A DNA stretch of 64,000 nt from the NCBI GenBank assembly GCA_039817385.1, contig JBCBVY010000001.1:1-64000 (forward strand), written 5' to 3'. Within the stretch, counting starts at the first letter, position 1; every line of letters begins with the position of its first letter. This DNA comes from JBCBCP01 sp039817385 (GTDB taxonomy: Bacteria > Pseudomonadota > Alphaproteobacteria > Rhodobacterales > Rhodobacteraceae). Below the pieces are notes generated by a model. That model saw only the letters and a list, made by a program, of their open reading frames with translations, was not told the origin of the DNA and did not search any database. The position numbers and the translations under genes were made by a program. Positions 52,232 to 60,665 of this stretch are shown in pieces.

Positions 52232-52954
52232 ATGTTCGCGGTTTTGAAGACCGGCGGCAAACAGTACAAGGTCCAGTCGGGCGATACGCTCCGGGTGGAA
52301 AAGCTGGCCGCAAATGAGGGCGATACCGTCCAGTTCAACGACATCATGATGATCGGCGGGGATGCCCCCAAAGTCGGCGCGCCCCTCGTCGAGGACGCCG
52401 GTGTGCAGGCCGAAGTGCTGGGCCAGATCAAAGGCCCCAAGACGATCAACTTCGTCAAGCGCCGCCGCAAGCACTCGTCCAAGCGGACGAAAGGCCATCG
52501 GCAGCAGCTGACCATCGTGCGCATCACCGACATCCTGCCCTCCGGCGCGGCAGCGTCCGGCGTGATGGCCGCGGTGGGCGGCGCAGGCTTCGCGGTTGCA
52601 GCCGCAGCGGCTGCCGCACCGGCCAAGCCCGCCAAGAAAGCTGAAGCGCCCAAGGCAGACGCACCGACGTCCGACGCGCCCGCCGCTGAGGCGCCCGCGT
52701 CCGAGGGCACCCGCCCCGCGAACCTGCTGACCGAAGCGCGCGAAGGCGGCCCGGATGATCTCAAAAAGATTTCCGGCGTTGGCCCCAAGCTCGAAGGGCT
52801 ACTGCACGAAAACGGCGTCTTCCACTTCGACCAGATCGCAGCATGGGGCGCGGACGAGATCGCCTACATGGACGACAAGCTGTCCTTCAAGGGCCGCATC
52901 GAACGGGACAACTGGATCGCGCAAGCCACCGCGTTTGCGGCAGAGAAGGAGTAA
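52232..52954 (+). CDS. rplU: Ribosomal protein L21 with C-terminal helix-hairpin-helix extension
   Basis: The first 105 residues are a normal bacterial L21 (MFAVLKTGGKQYKVQSGD, KRRRKHSSKRTKGHRQQLTIVRI). An Ala/Pro-rich linker (about 108-170) then leads to a helix-hairpin-helix domain (about 175-240; PDDLKKISGVGPKLEGLL), giving 240 residues against the usual 100-120. The extension occurs in related alphaproteobacteria and resembles HHH domains of NuoE-like proteins. It may bind nucleic acid; function unknown. ATG 52232 follows AGGAAGAG. It heads an operon with rpmA. Confidence 0.95.
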   Translation: MFAVLKTGGKQYKVQSGDTLRVEKLAANEGDTVQFNDIMMIGGDAPKVGAPLVEDAGVQAEVLGQIKGPKTINFVKRRRKHSSKRTKGHRQQLTIVRITDILPSGAAASGVMAAVGGAGFAVAAAAAAAPAKPAKKAEAPKADAPTSDAPAAEAPASEGTRPANLLTEAREGGPDDLKKISGVGPKLEGLLHENGVFHFDQIAAWGADEIAYMDDKLSFKGRIERDNWIAQATAFAAEKE

Positions 52955-52960
52955 GAACAC

Positions 52961-53230
52961 ATGGCACATAAAAAAGCAGGTGGTAGCTCCCGCAACGGCC
53001 GCGACTCAGCGGGTCGCCGTCTTGGGGTGAAGCTCTATGGCGGTCAGGCCGCAATCCCGGGCAACATCATCGTGCGCCAGCGCGGCACGAAATTCTGGCC
53101 GGGCGAGGGCGTGGGCATGGGCAAGGATCACACGATCTTTGCGACCGTCCCGGGCGCCGTCAAATTCCACAAGGGTCTCAAGGGCCGCACGTTTATTTCC
53201 GTGCTGCCAGTGGCGGAGGCCGCAGAGTAA
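52961..53230 (+). CDS. rpmA: Ribosomal protein L27
   Basis: 89 residues, full length, with the N-terminus MAHKKAGGSSRNGRDS that reaches the peptidyl-transferase centre. No cleavable N-terminal extension of the Firmicutes kind. 6 bases after rplU and followed by a strong terminator. Confidence 0.98.
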   Translation: MAHKKAGGSSRNGRDSAGRRLGVKLYGGQAAIPGNIIVRQRGTKFWPGEGVGMGKDHTIFATVPGAVKFHKGLKGRTFISVLPVAEAAE

Positions 53231-53261
53231 GCCGTTCCTTTCAAGGCACATGACACCAGAA

Positions 53262-53299
53262 GGGGATCGGCCACACCGCCGGTCCCCTTTTCCTTTTTT
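53262..53299 (+). terminator. Terminator of rplU-rpmA
   Basis: Stem ggggatcgg (53262-53270) with ccggtcccc (53279-53287), followed by T-rich sequence (53288-53299). It lies 32 bases after the rpmA stop. Confidence 0.85.
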
Positions 53300-53376
53300 G
53301 CAAAGGGCGCACCCATGCCCGATTTGATCATCACCGCCATCGGCCCTTTGCCGCGCCGCCCGCATTGCGCCGCGGC

Positions 53377-53979
53377 ATGAGCGTCGCCGTGATCCCCTTC
53401 GCGGCCTTCGCCGCCAGCCAGGTCGGCACGCCGGGCCCTGCGAACATGGCGCTCATGGCCACGGGCGCGCGCTTTGGTCTGCGCCGTGCGCTGCCCTTCG
53501 TGGCGGGTGTGGCGCTTGGCAAGCAGCTGATCATCTGGCCCATCGGCTTCGGCCTGATGGAACTGGCGGCCCAATACCCGGCGCTCTTCACCGCGCTCAA
53601 ATGGGCCTCTGCCGCCTATATTCTGTGGCTCGCGTGGAAGATCGCCAACTTGCGCCTGCGCCCTGGTGCTGCGGCAGGCACCGCGCCCGGCTTTGCCGCG
53701 GGTCTCATCGTCCACCCGCTCAACCCCAAGGCCTGGGCGATGATCGTGGCGGGCTTCACCAATTTCGTCGCCCTCGGCACGGATCCGCTTACCGCCACCG
53801 CCACCATCGCCGCGGTGCTGCTGGGCTGCCAAGTCCTGTTGCACCCGCTCTGGACGCTCGCAGGCGTCGCCATCGCGCGGACCGTGGCAGGCACGCGCGC
53901 GGAACCTTATCTGATGTACACCCTTGCCGCGCTGACCGTGCTGTCGGTGCTTTTTGTCCTGTTCGGAGGAGGAACATGA
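53377..53979 (+). CDS. LysE-family amino-acid/metabolite exporter
   Basis: A 200-residue membrane protein with about six transmembrane segments and the family signature GTPGPANMALMATGARFGLR near the N-terminus. These exporters remove amino acids such as lysine, homoserine or threonine; the substrate is unknown. ATG 53377 is preferred to a TTG four codons upstream. It overlaps the GNAT gene by 4 bases. Confidence 0.85.
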   Translation: MSVAVIPFAAFAASQVGTPGPANMALMATGARFGLRRALPFVAGVALGKQLIIWPIGFGLMELAAQYPALFTALKWASAAYILWLAWKIANLRLRPGAAAGTAPGFAAGLIVHPLNPKAWAMIVAGFTNFVALGTDPLTATATIAAVLLGCQVLLHPLWTLAGVAIARTVAGTRAEPYLMYTLAALTVLSVLFVLFGGGT

Positions 53980-54518
53980 CCTTGGAAATGGAAAAGATCG
54001 TCACCCAGCCCACCATAACGGCAGAGCGGTTCGACCTGCGCCCGCTGCGCCGCTCGGATGCAGGTCTCATGACCCTCTATTCAGGCGACGAACGCGTCGC
54101 GCGCATGACAACGCGCATCCCGCACCCGCTGCCTCCCGGCACGGCGGAGGCCTTCATCACCCGCGCAATGGCAGACAACCGGGAGGAGGACGTCTGGGCC
54201 ATCGACGGGACCAAAGACGGCGGGGCCGAGCTGATGGGCATCGTCTCGCTCCAGCGCATGGACCGCAATCAGTCCGAATTGCATTACTGGGTGGCTGAGG
54301 CGTTCTGGAACACGGGCCTGGCCACCGATGCGGTTGCCGCGCTTGTCACGGCAAATCCCGCGGCGGACAAAACGCTCTTTGCCTGCACCTTCCAGGACAA
54401 CCCGGCCTCGGCCCGCGTTCTGACCCATTGCGGCTTTGAATACCTCGGCGACGCCGAAAGCTATTGCGTTGCCCGCGACGCTACTGTCCCCACCTGGACC
54501 TACAGCAAGAAACTCTAA
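53976..54518 (+). CDS. GNAT acetyltransferase, RimJ/RimL type
   Basis: A 180-residue N-acetyltransferase: TAERFDLRPLRRSD at the start, the central strand LHYWVAEAFWNTGLATDAVAALV, and FQDNPASARVLTHCGFEYLG for acetyl-CoA binding. It probably acetylates a protein N-terminus or a small amine. GGAGGAG precedes the ATG, within the lysE end. Confidence 0.88.
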   Translation: MTLEMEKIVTQPTITAERFDLRPLRRSDAGLMTLYSGDERVARMTTRIPHPLPPGTAEAFITRAMADNREEDVWAIDGTKDGGAELMGIVSLQRMDRNQSELHYWVAEAFWNTGLATDAVAALVTANPAADKTLFACTFQDNPASARVLTHCGFEYLGDAESYCVARDATVPTWTYSKKL

Positions 54519-54529
54519 ACCCCGGTTCT

Positions 54530-54601
54530 CCTTCTCTGTTTCAAAAAATCCCGGGGGGCAAGGGGGGCTGGCCCCCCATAGATTTTTCGGTAGAAAAATC
54601 T
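54530..54601 (+). repeat. 3'-UTR repeat module copy 2 with hairpins, upstream of obgE
   Basis: 54530-54556 matches the module at 20469-20495 (CCTTCTCTGTT, AAAAATCCCGGGG with small differences). It is followed by ggggggc-tg-gcccccc and by a perfect 9-bp hairpin agatttttc-ggta-gaaaaatct (54580-54601) that ends 21 bases before the obgE ATG. This may attenuate transcription into obgE. Confidence 0.6.
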
Positions 54602-54622
54602 CACCCCCGTAAGGACACCACT

Positions 54623-55657
54623 ATGAAATTCCTCGACCTCGCCAAAGTCTACATCCGCTCCGGCGCGGGCGGGAATGGCTGCATCTCCTTCCGGCGCGAG
54701 AAATACATCGAATATGGCGGCCCGGACGGCGGCGACGGGGGCACTGGCGGGTCGGTCTGGGCCGAGGCTGTGGACGGGCTCAACACCCTGATCGACTTCC
54801 GCTATCAGCAGCATTTCTTTGCCAAAAACGGCGTGCCGGGCATGGGCCGCCAGCGCACAGGTGCCGACGGGGACGACATCGTGCTGCGCGTGCCCGCGGG
54901 CACCGAAATCCTCGATGAGGACCAGGACACCGTGATCGCGGACCTCACGGAGGTCGGGGACCGCGTCCTGCTGGCCAAGGGCGGCAATGGCGGCTGGGGC
55001 AACCTTCACTTCAAATCGGCCACCAATCAGGCCCCCCGCCGCGCCAATCCGGGACAGGAAGGCGTCGAACGTACGATCTGGCTGCGCCTTAAGCTCATCG
55101 CGGACGTGGGCCTGCTGGGCCTGCCGAACGCGGGCAAATCCACCTTCCTTGCCGCCACCTCCAACGCGCGGCCCAAGATTGCCGACTACCCCTTCACCAC
55201 GCTGCATCCGAACCTGGGCGTTGTCGGCGTGGACAACGTGGAATTTGTCGTCGCCGACATCCCCGGCCTGATCGAAGGCGCCTCCGAAGGGCGCGGTCTG
55301 GGCGATCTTTTCCTCGGCCATGTTGAGCGCTGCGCGGTCCTGTTGCACCTTGTGGACGGTACGAGCGAAACGCTCGCCGAGGACTACCAGACCATCATCA
55401 CCGAGATTGAGGCATACGCGGACGCGCTCGCGGACAAACCCCGGGTGACTGTGCTGAACAAGGTTGATGCGCTGGATGAAGACACCCGCGCTGAAGCGCT
55501 GAAAACGCTGAGAAAAGCCAGCGGCGGTGCGGTGTTGGAAATGTCCGGCGCGGCCAAGATTGGCACCACGGATGTCCTGCGCGCCCTGCGCGCGCAGATC
55601 GACGATCACCGCCTGCGCGAAAAACCCCAAGCGGAGGCCGCGCCGTGGCAACCCTGA
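54623..55657 (+). CDS. obgE: GTPase Obg (CgtA)
   Basis: 344 residues: Obg fold (1-158; MKFLDLAKVYIRSGAGGNGC) and G domain (GLPNAGKST, DIPGLIEGASEGRGLG, NKVD). It acts in late 50S assembly, stress response and cell cycle. It ends soon after the G domain, lacking the long C-terminal OCT domain of some species. It overlaps proB by 13 bases. Confidence 0.97.
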   Translation: MKFLDLAKVYIRSGAGGNGCISFRREKYIEYGGPDGGDGGTGGSVWAEAVDGLNTLIDFRYQQHFFAKNGVPGMGRQRTGADGDDIVLRVPAGTEILDEDQDTVIADLTEVGDRVLLAKGGNGGWGNLHFKSATNQAPRRANPGQEGVERTIWLRLKLIADVGLLGLPNAGKSTFLAATSNARPKIADYPFTTLHPNLGVVGVDNVEFVVADIPGLIEGASEGRGLGDLFLGHVERCAVLLHLVDGTSETLAEDYQTIITEIEAYADALADKPRVTVLNKVDALDEDTRAEALKTLRKASGGAVLEMSGAAKIGTTDVLRALRAQIDDHRLREKPQAEAAPWQP

Positions 55658-56751
55658 CGGCCTCCAAACGGCTGGTGGTCAAGATTGGCTCGGCTCTGCT
55701 CGTTGACCGGAACACAGGGCAGCTGCGCGCGGACTGGCTGCACGCGCTGGCCGAGGATGTTGCGTGGCTCAAATCGGGCGGACGCGAGGTGGTGCTGGTC
55801 TCCTCGGGCTCCATAGCTCTGGGGCGCGCAGTGCTGGGCCTCGGCACGCCCGATCTGCCGCTTGAGCAATCCCAGGCGGCGGCCGCCGTCGGCTCGATTC
55901 GCCTTGCCCGCGCCTATGAGGACGCGATGACGCCGCACGGCCTGACCACGGCGCAAGTGCTGCTGACCCTCGACGACACACGCGACCGCCGCCGCTATCT
56001 CAACGCACGCGCCACGCTGGAACAGCTGACCAGCATGGGCGTTGTGCCGATTGTGAACGAGAATGACACGGTCGCCACGGACGAGATCCGCTTTGGCGAC
56101 AATGACCGCCTCGCCGCCCAGATCGCGGCGACCATCGGCGCGGATACGCTGGTGCTTTTGTCGGATGTGGACGGCTTCTATAGCGCCAACCCGGCCCAAG
56201 ACCCCGCGGCGCGCCGCTATGACGTGATCGACCACATCACGCCCGAGATTGAGGCGCAGGCAGGCGACGCAGGCTCGGGTCTCAGCAAAGGCGGCATGAA
56301 GACCAAGCTCATGGCCGCCCGCACCGCCACGCAGGCGGGCTGCGCGATGGCGATCACCCACGGCGCGGCGCTGCGCCCGCTCAAGGCGCTCAGTGAAGGG
56401 GCCAATGCCACGTGGTTCACCGCGCAGATTGACCCGGCCTCTGCGCGCAAACGCTGGATCGCGTCGATGAAGCCGCAAGGCACGCTGGTGCTTGATGCAG
56501 GCGCGGTGCGCGCGATGGGGCAGGGGCGCAGCCTGCTGCCCGCCGGGGTCAGCGCCGTCAGCGGCACGTTTGGCCGCGGCGATCCGGTGCGGCTTGCGGG
56601 GCCTGACGGCGTCGCGCTGGGCCTTGGTCTGACCCGGTATGCGTCGGGCGAGGCCGCTGCCATTGCGGGCCACCAAAGCGCTCAGATCGAGGCGATCCTC
56701 GGCTATCCGGGCCGCGCCGCGCTGGTCCACCGCGACGACATGGCGTTATAG
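55645..56751 (+). CDS. proB: Glutamate 5-kinase ProB
   Basis: 368 residues: amino-acid-kinase domain (1-260; VVKIGSALLVD, NENDTVATDEIRFGDND) and C-terminal PUA domain (about 280-360). It phosphorylates glutamate, the first and proline-inhibited step of proline synthesis. GTG start inside the obgE end. Confidence 0.97.
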   Translation: MATLTASKRLVVKIGSALLVDRNTGQLRADWLHALAEDVAWLKSGGREVVLVSSGSIALGRAVLGLGTPDLPLEQSQAAAAVGSIRLARAYEDAMTPHGLTTAQVLLTLDDTRDRRRYLNARATLEQLTSMGVVPIVNENDTVATDEIRFGDNDRLAAQIAATIGADTLVLLSDVDGFYSANPAQDPAARRYDVIDHITPEIEAQAGDAGSGLSKGGMKTKLMAARTATQAGCAMAITHGAALRPLKALSEGANATWFTAQIDPASARKRWIASMKPQGTLVLDAGAVRAMGQGRSLLPAGVSAVSGTFGRGDPVRLAGPDGVALGLGLTRYASGEAAAIAGHQSAQIEAILGYPGRAALVHRDDMAL

Positions 56752-56784
56752 TTACACAATCTCAGCGACCGGAAGGGACGCCTC

Positions 56785-58050
56785 ATGCTTGATCAGACCG
56801 ACATCCCCGCCCTGATGGCCGATATGGGCCAGCGCGCCCGCGCCGCTGCCCAAGCGCTCGCCACCGCCCCGGCAGAGGCGAAAGAAGCCGCCCTTCACGC
56901 GGCAGCCGATGCAGTGTGGGACGGCCGCGCGACCATCCTTGAGGCCAACGCCAAAGACCTCGCCTTTGGCGCGGAGAAGGGCCTGTCGGATGCAATGATG
57001 GACCGGCTGAAGCTGACCGAAGACCGGATCAGCGCCATAGTGAACGGTCTGCGCGCTGTGGCGGCCCAGCGCGATCCGGTCGGCGATGTAATCGCCGAAT
57101 GGGACATGCCTTCGGGCCTTGCGATCCAGCGCGTGCGCACCCCGCTGGGCGTGATCGGTGTGATCTACGAATCCCGCCCCAACGTGACCGCGGACGCAGG
57201 CGCGCTCTGCCTCAAGTCGGGCAACGCGGTGATCCTGCGGGGCGGCTCGGAAAGCTTGCACTCTTCCGGCGCGCTGCACGCCTGCCTCGTGCAGGGCCTC
57301 ATGGCCGCGGACCTGCCCGCAGACGCAATCCAGCTGGTGCCCACCCGCGACCGCGCGGCGGTGCAGGAGATGCTGACCATGACGCAAGCCATCGACGTGA
57401 TCGTGCCCCGTGGCGGCAAGGGGCTGGTTGGCCTTGTCCAGCGCGAGGCGCGCGTGCCGGTCTTTGCCCATCTTGAAGGCATCGTGCACATCTATGTCGA
57501 CAAGGCCGCAGATCCCGAAAAGGCGCTGAAGGTGATCCTGAACGCCAAGACCCGGCGCACCGGCATCTGCGGCGCGGCCGAATGCCTGCTGATCCACGAA
57601 GAGGTCATGGCCACCATCGGCCACGGCGTCATCCGCGCCCTGCTGGACGCAGGCGTGCGCGTGCACGGGGACACAGCCGTGCAGGCCATCGAAGGGGTGA
57701 GGGCGGCCACTGCCGAAGACTGGGGCCGCGAGTACCTTGATATGGATATCGCCGCGCGCACCGTCTCCGGCCTAGAAGAGGCGATTGCCCACATCCGCAC
57801 CCACGGCTCTCAACATACTGACTGTATCCTGACCGAAGACGCCGCCACTGCCGCCGCCTTCCTCAATGACGTGGACAGCGCCATCGTGATGCACAACGCC
57901 TCGACCCAGTTCGCGGACGGGGGCGAGTTCGGCATGGGCGCAGAGATTGGCATCGCCACAGGCAAACTGCACGCCCGCGGCCCTGTCGGCGCCGACCAGT
58001 TGACCAGCTTCAAATACAAGGTCCGGGGCAACGGGACTGTCCGCCAGTAG
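56785..58050 (+). CDS. proA: Gamma-glutamyl phosphate reductase ProA
   Basis: 421 residues of the aldehyde dehydrogenase superfamily. The catalytic Cys lies in RTGICGAAECLLIH; IYESRPNVTADAGALCLKSG marks the cofactor domain. It reduces gamma-glutamyl phosphate to the semialdehyde with NADPH. It begins 33 bases after proB, forming the obgE-proB-proA operon. Confidence 0.97.
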   Translation: MLDQTDIPALMADMGQRARAAAQALATAPAEAKEAALHAAADAVWDGRATILEANAKDLAFGAEKGLSDAMMDRLKLTEDRISAIVNGLRAVAAQRDPVGDVIAEWDMPSGLAIQRVRTPLGVIGVIYESRPNVTADAGALCLKSGNAVILRGGSESLHSSGALHACLVQGLMAADLPADAIQLVPTRDRAAVQEMLTMTQAIDVIVPRGGKGLVGLVQREARVPVFAHLEGIVHIYVDKAADPEKALKVILNAKTRRTGICGAAECLLIHEEVMATIGHGVIRALLDAGVRVHGDTAVQAIEGVRAATAEDWGREYLDMDIAARTVSGLEEAIAHIRTHGSQHTDCILTEDAATAAAFLNDVDSAIVMHNASTQFADGGEFGMGAEIGIATGKLHARGPVGADQLTSFKYKVRGNGTVRQ

Positions 58051-58060
58051 ACCGCCCACA

Positions 58061-58125
58061 TCTTCTTCTGGCCAGAAATACTCCGGGGGGTCGTCCTTTG
58101 GGCGCCATCGGTTTGAGTCCGATGG
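58061..58125 (+). repeat. 3'-UTR module (diverged copy) and hairpin after proA
   Basis: 10 bases past the proA stop comes TCTTCTTCTGGCCAGAAATA then CTCCGGGGGG, a diverged form of the modules at 20469 and 54530. It is followed by the hairpin ccatcgg-tttgagt-ccgatgg (58105-58125). It lies between convergent proA and chpT. Confidence 0.45.
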
Positions 58126-58190
58126 AAGACGGGCTGACCCCCACTAAGGTCAGACGGCGCCACGATCCGGCCGGAACGGCTTGAGTCCCC

Positions 58191-58796
58191 TCAAATCCGC
58201 AGCACGACCGCGCCTTCGCGCTTCTGATACGACACCTTGCGCCCCGCCTCCGCCGCCAGGACAGCAAGCAGGGCAAACTGCACCTGCGCCGCGCTGACCT
58301 CGGCGCGGTCGTCCCCGCTCAGCCGCGCCCAGAGGGCCGGGTCCACACTGCTCTTCTCCGCGCGGCCGGTGATCTCCCAGCCGCCCTCATGCCGCACCTC
58401 GATCCGCCCGCCATAGGGCAGGGCCGTCTCAAGGCACTGAATGCCAAGAAAGGCCAGCTGCACCGCGGCGCGCGCATGCGAATCCAGCGGGCCCCAAACG
58501 ATCTCCTGCCGCGCGCCCGCGCAATAATCCTTTAGGATCGCCACCGTCTCCGCCCGCCCCATCTGCTGCGCGCCCGCCGCGCCATAGGCCACACGGAAGA
58601 ACCGGATGCGCGCGCTTGCATTGCCGACGCTTTCGGAAATCAGGTCCAGCTCGGCGCCGCCAGCGCCGCCCGCCATGTCCAAAAGCTCCAGCCCATTGTT
58701 GATTGCGCCGATGGGCGATATGAGGTCGTGACAAATGCGGCTGCCGATCAGCGCGGCCAGATCAGTTTCGGACTTACCCAAGGGATCGCCCGCCAC
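58191..58796 (-). CDS. chpT: Histidine phosphotransferase ChpT
   Basis: A 201-residue DHp/pseudo-HATPase protein; the phosphorylated His is in RICHDLISPIGAINNGLELL (about 23). ChpT carries phosphate from CckA to CtrA and CpdR, controlling cell cycle or, in Rhodobacterales, motility and gene-transfer-agent genes. It has a GTG start (58796) and is divergent from the DUF3553 gene. Confidence 0.92.
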   Translation of the reverse strand: MAGDPLGKSETDLAALIGSRICHDLISPIGAINNGLELLDMAGGAGGAELDLISESVGNASARIRFFRVAYGAAGAQQMGRAETVAILKDYCAGARQEIVWGPLDSHARAAVQLAFLGIQCLETALPYGGRIEVRHEGGWEITGRAEKSSVDPALWARLSGDDRAEVSAAQVQFALLAVLAAEAGRKVSYQKREGAVVLRI

Positions 58797-58810
58797 TGCG
58801 GCAAAAGAGC

Positions 58811-58996
58811 ATGGAAGATCTGAACGCCATTTTCTCTCCTGGTATGCGGGTGCGTCACCCGGACCACCCCGGCTGGGGCATTGGACAGGTCCAGAGTAAC
58901 ATCGGGGGCCGTATCACCGTCAACTTCCCCGAAGAAGGCAAGGTCGTGATCGACAGCACCCGTATTGGCCTGCTTGCCGTGTTTGATGAACGCTGA
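58811..58996 (+). CDS. DUF3553 small protein
   Basis: 61 residues: FSPGMRVRHPDHPGWGIGQVQSNIGGRITVNFPEEGKVV, an SH3-like small beta domain reminiscent of CarD/UvrD-tail or Tudor folds that bind RNA polymerase. Function unknown. Overlaps olsB by 11 bases, so it is in the olsBA operon. Confidence 0.88.
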   Translation: MEDLNAIFSPGMRVRHPDHPGWGIGQVQSNIGGRITVNFPEEGKVVIDSTRIGLLAVFDER

Positions 58997-59768
58997 AGGT
59001 TACCAAACGGTAAACGCCCGCACCCGCGCCCCGCGTTTTCGTGTCGCGCTGGCCGGCTCGGAGGCGGAGCTGCGCGCGGCGCAGCGCCTGCGCTATGACG
59101 TCTTTGTGGACGAGCTTGGCGGGGACGGCCCTTTGGTGGATCACGATGCGCGGCTGGAGCGGGACCGGTTTGATCCGTTTTTCGACCATCTGCTGCTGCA
59201 TGATGACGCGGCGGGGCATGTTGTCGGCGTATACCGGATCATGGGGCAAGAGGCCGCCGCCCGGGCCGGCCAGTTTTATTCCGAAGATGAGTATGACCTC
59301 GCGCCGCTTCACGCCTCGGGCCGCCGCCTGTTGGAGCTGGGCCGGTCCTGCCTGCACAAGGACTATCGCGGGGGGGCGGGGATGATGCATCTGTGGTCGG
59401 CGCTGGCGGCCTATGTGGCCGAGCGGCAGATCGACATCCTCTTTGGCACCGCCTCCTTCCACGGCACGGACACAGGCGCGCTGGCCGCGCCTTTGTCGCT
59501 TTTGCACCACCGCCACCTGGCGCCGGAGGCCTTGCGCGTGCGGGCGCGCAGCGGCACGGCGATGGATCTGATGCCCGAAGACCAGATCGACCGCCGCGCC
59601 GCGATGCGCGCCGTGCCCAGCCTGATCAAGGCGTATCTGCGCCTCGGCGGGACGGTGGGCGAGGGGGCGTTTATCGACCATGCGTTCAACACCACCGATG
59701 TGTGCCTCGTGATGGACATCGCCGCGCTGAACGTCCGCCAGCGCGCCATCTACGCCAAAGCGCCATGA
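58986..59768 (+). CDS. olsB: Ornithine-acyl-[ACP] N-acyltransferase OlsB
   Basis: A 260-residue GNAT-like enzyme (RVALAGSEAELRAAQRLRYDVFVDELGGD; LLELGRSCLHKDYRGGAGMMHLW). It makes lyso-ornithine lipid from ornithine and 3-hydroxyacyl-ACP. Followed by olsA with ATGA overlap. Ornithine lipids replace phospholipids under phosphate limitation. Confidence 0.92.
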   Translation: MNAEGYQTVNARTRAPRFRVALAGSEAELRAAQRLRYDVFVDELGGDGPLVDHDARLERDRFDPFFDHLLLHDDAAGHVVGVYRIMGQEAAARAGQFYSEDEYDLAPLHASGRRLLELGRSCLHKDYRGGAGMMHLWSALAAYVAERQIDILFGTASFHGTDTGALAAPLSLLHHRHLAPEALRVRARSGTAMDLMPEDQIDRRAAMRAVPSLIKAYLRLGGTVGEGAFIDHAFNTTDVCLVMDIAALNVRQRAIYAKAP

Positions 59769-60598
59769 GCAGCCCGACCTGGGACAGCCATGACGCGCCA
59801 CCGCCTGCACGGATCGGGCTGGGCGGCTGGGTGCGCATCATGGTGCGGGCCTTACCGATCATCGCGGCCATCGTTCTTGGCCTTTTTGCCCTGATCCCCG
59901 CACGGCTGATCGAAAAGGCCCTCGGGCGGCGCGATCACGGGTTGTCGGCCTGGGTAACCGTCTGGACCTGCCGGGTTGCCCTGGGGGTGATGGGCCTGCG
60001 CGTGCGGCGCACTGGCGCGCCCATGACCGGCCCCGGTGCGATGGTCGCCAATCACACAAGCTGGCTCGATATATTTGTGCTCAATTCCGGCGGCCCCATC
60101 GTTTTTGTCTCCAAGGCCGAGGTGGCGGGCTGGCCCGGGATCGGCTGGCTTGCGCGGGCGACCGGCACGCTTTTCATTGCACGCGACCGCCGTCAGGCCC
60201 GCGCCCAGACCGAAGCGCTGAACACCAGGCTGCGCAATGGCGAGCGCCCGCTGTTTTTTCCCGAAGGGACCAGTACGGACGGCTTGCAGGTGCTGCCCTT
60301 CAAGGCCCCGCTGTTCGAGGCGTTCCTCGACCCCAGCCTGCCCGATGGGATGCGCATCCAGCCCGTGTCCGTCCGCTTTCATGCCCCAGAGCGCGCGGAC
60401 ACGCGCACCTATGGCTGGTGGGGGAACATGGGTTTTGGCCCGCACCTGCTGAGCACTCTGGCGCTCAGTCCGCAGGGGCATGTGGATGTTGTGTATCATG
60501 CGCCAATCCCCGTGTCCGAGGCGGGCGGGCGCAAGGCCCTCGCCGCCCGAACAGAAGCGGCCGTGCGCCGGGGCCATGCGGGGTCAGGCGATCCTTGA
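59765..60598 (+). CDS. olsA: Lyso-ornithine lipid O-acyltransferase OlsA
   Basis: A 277-residue PlsC-type acyltransferase with a membrane segment (about 28-46), the catalytic NHTSWLD (H-x4-D, about 97-103) and FFPEGTSTDG. It acylates lyso-ornithine lipid and may also act on lysophosphatidate. The stop lies inside the first of three tandem hairpins. Confidence 0.9.
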   Translation: MSSPTWDSHDAPPPARIGLGGWVRIMVRALPIIAAIVLGLFALIPARLIEKALGRRDHGLSAWVTVWTCRVALGVMGLRVRRTGAPMTGPGAMVANHTSWLDIFVLNSGGPIVFVSKAEVAGWPGIGWLARATGTLFIARDRRQARAQTEALNTRLRNGERPLFFPEGTSTDGLQVLPFKAPLFEAFLDPSLPDGMRIQPVSVRFHAPERADTRTYGWWGNMGFGPHLLSTLALSPQGHVDVVYHAPIPVSEAGGRKALAARTEAAVRRGHAGSGDP

Positions 60599-60658
60599 AG
60601 GATCGCAGGGTGGGCCGTTCTTTGAAGAACGGCAGTCCGGCAATTCTTGAAGAATTGC
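60588..60658. repeat. Three tandem perfect hairpins between convergent genes
   Basis: Arms: gcgatcctt-g-aaggatcgc (60588-60606), gccgttctt-tg-aagaacggc (60614-60633) and gcaattctt-g-aagaattgc (60640-60658). Each has a 9-bp perfect stem and a CTT-G-AAG-like centre, but the outer arm sequences differ. Without T-tracts they may act as RNA 3'-end stabilisers, a bidirectional terminator or a protein-binding array. Confidence 0.85.
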
Positions 60659-60665
60659 ATGGCGC

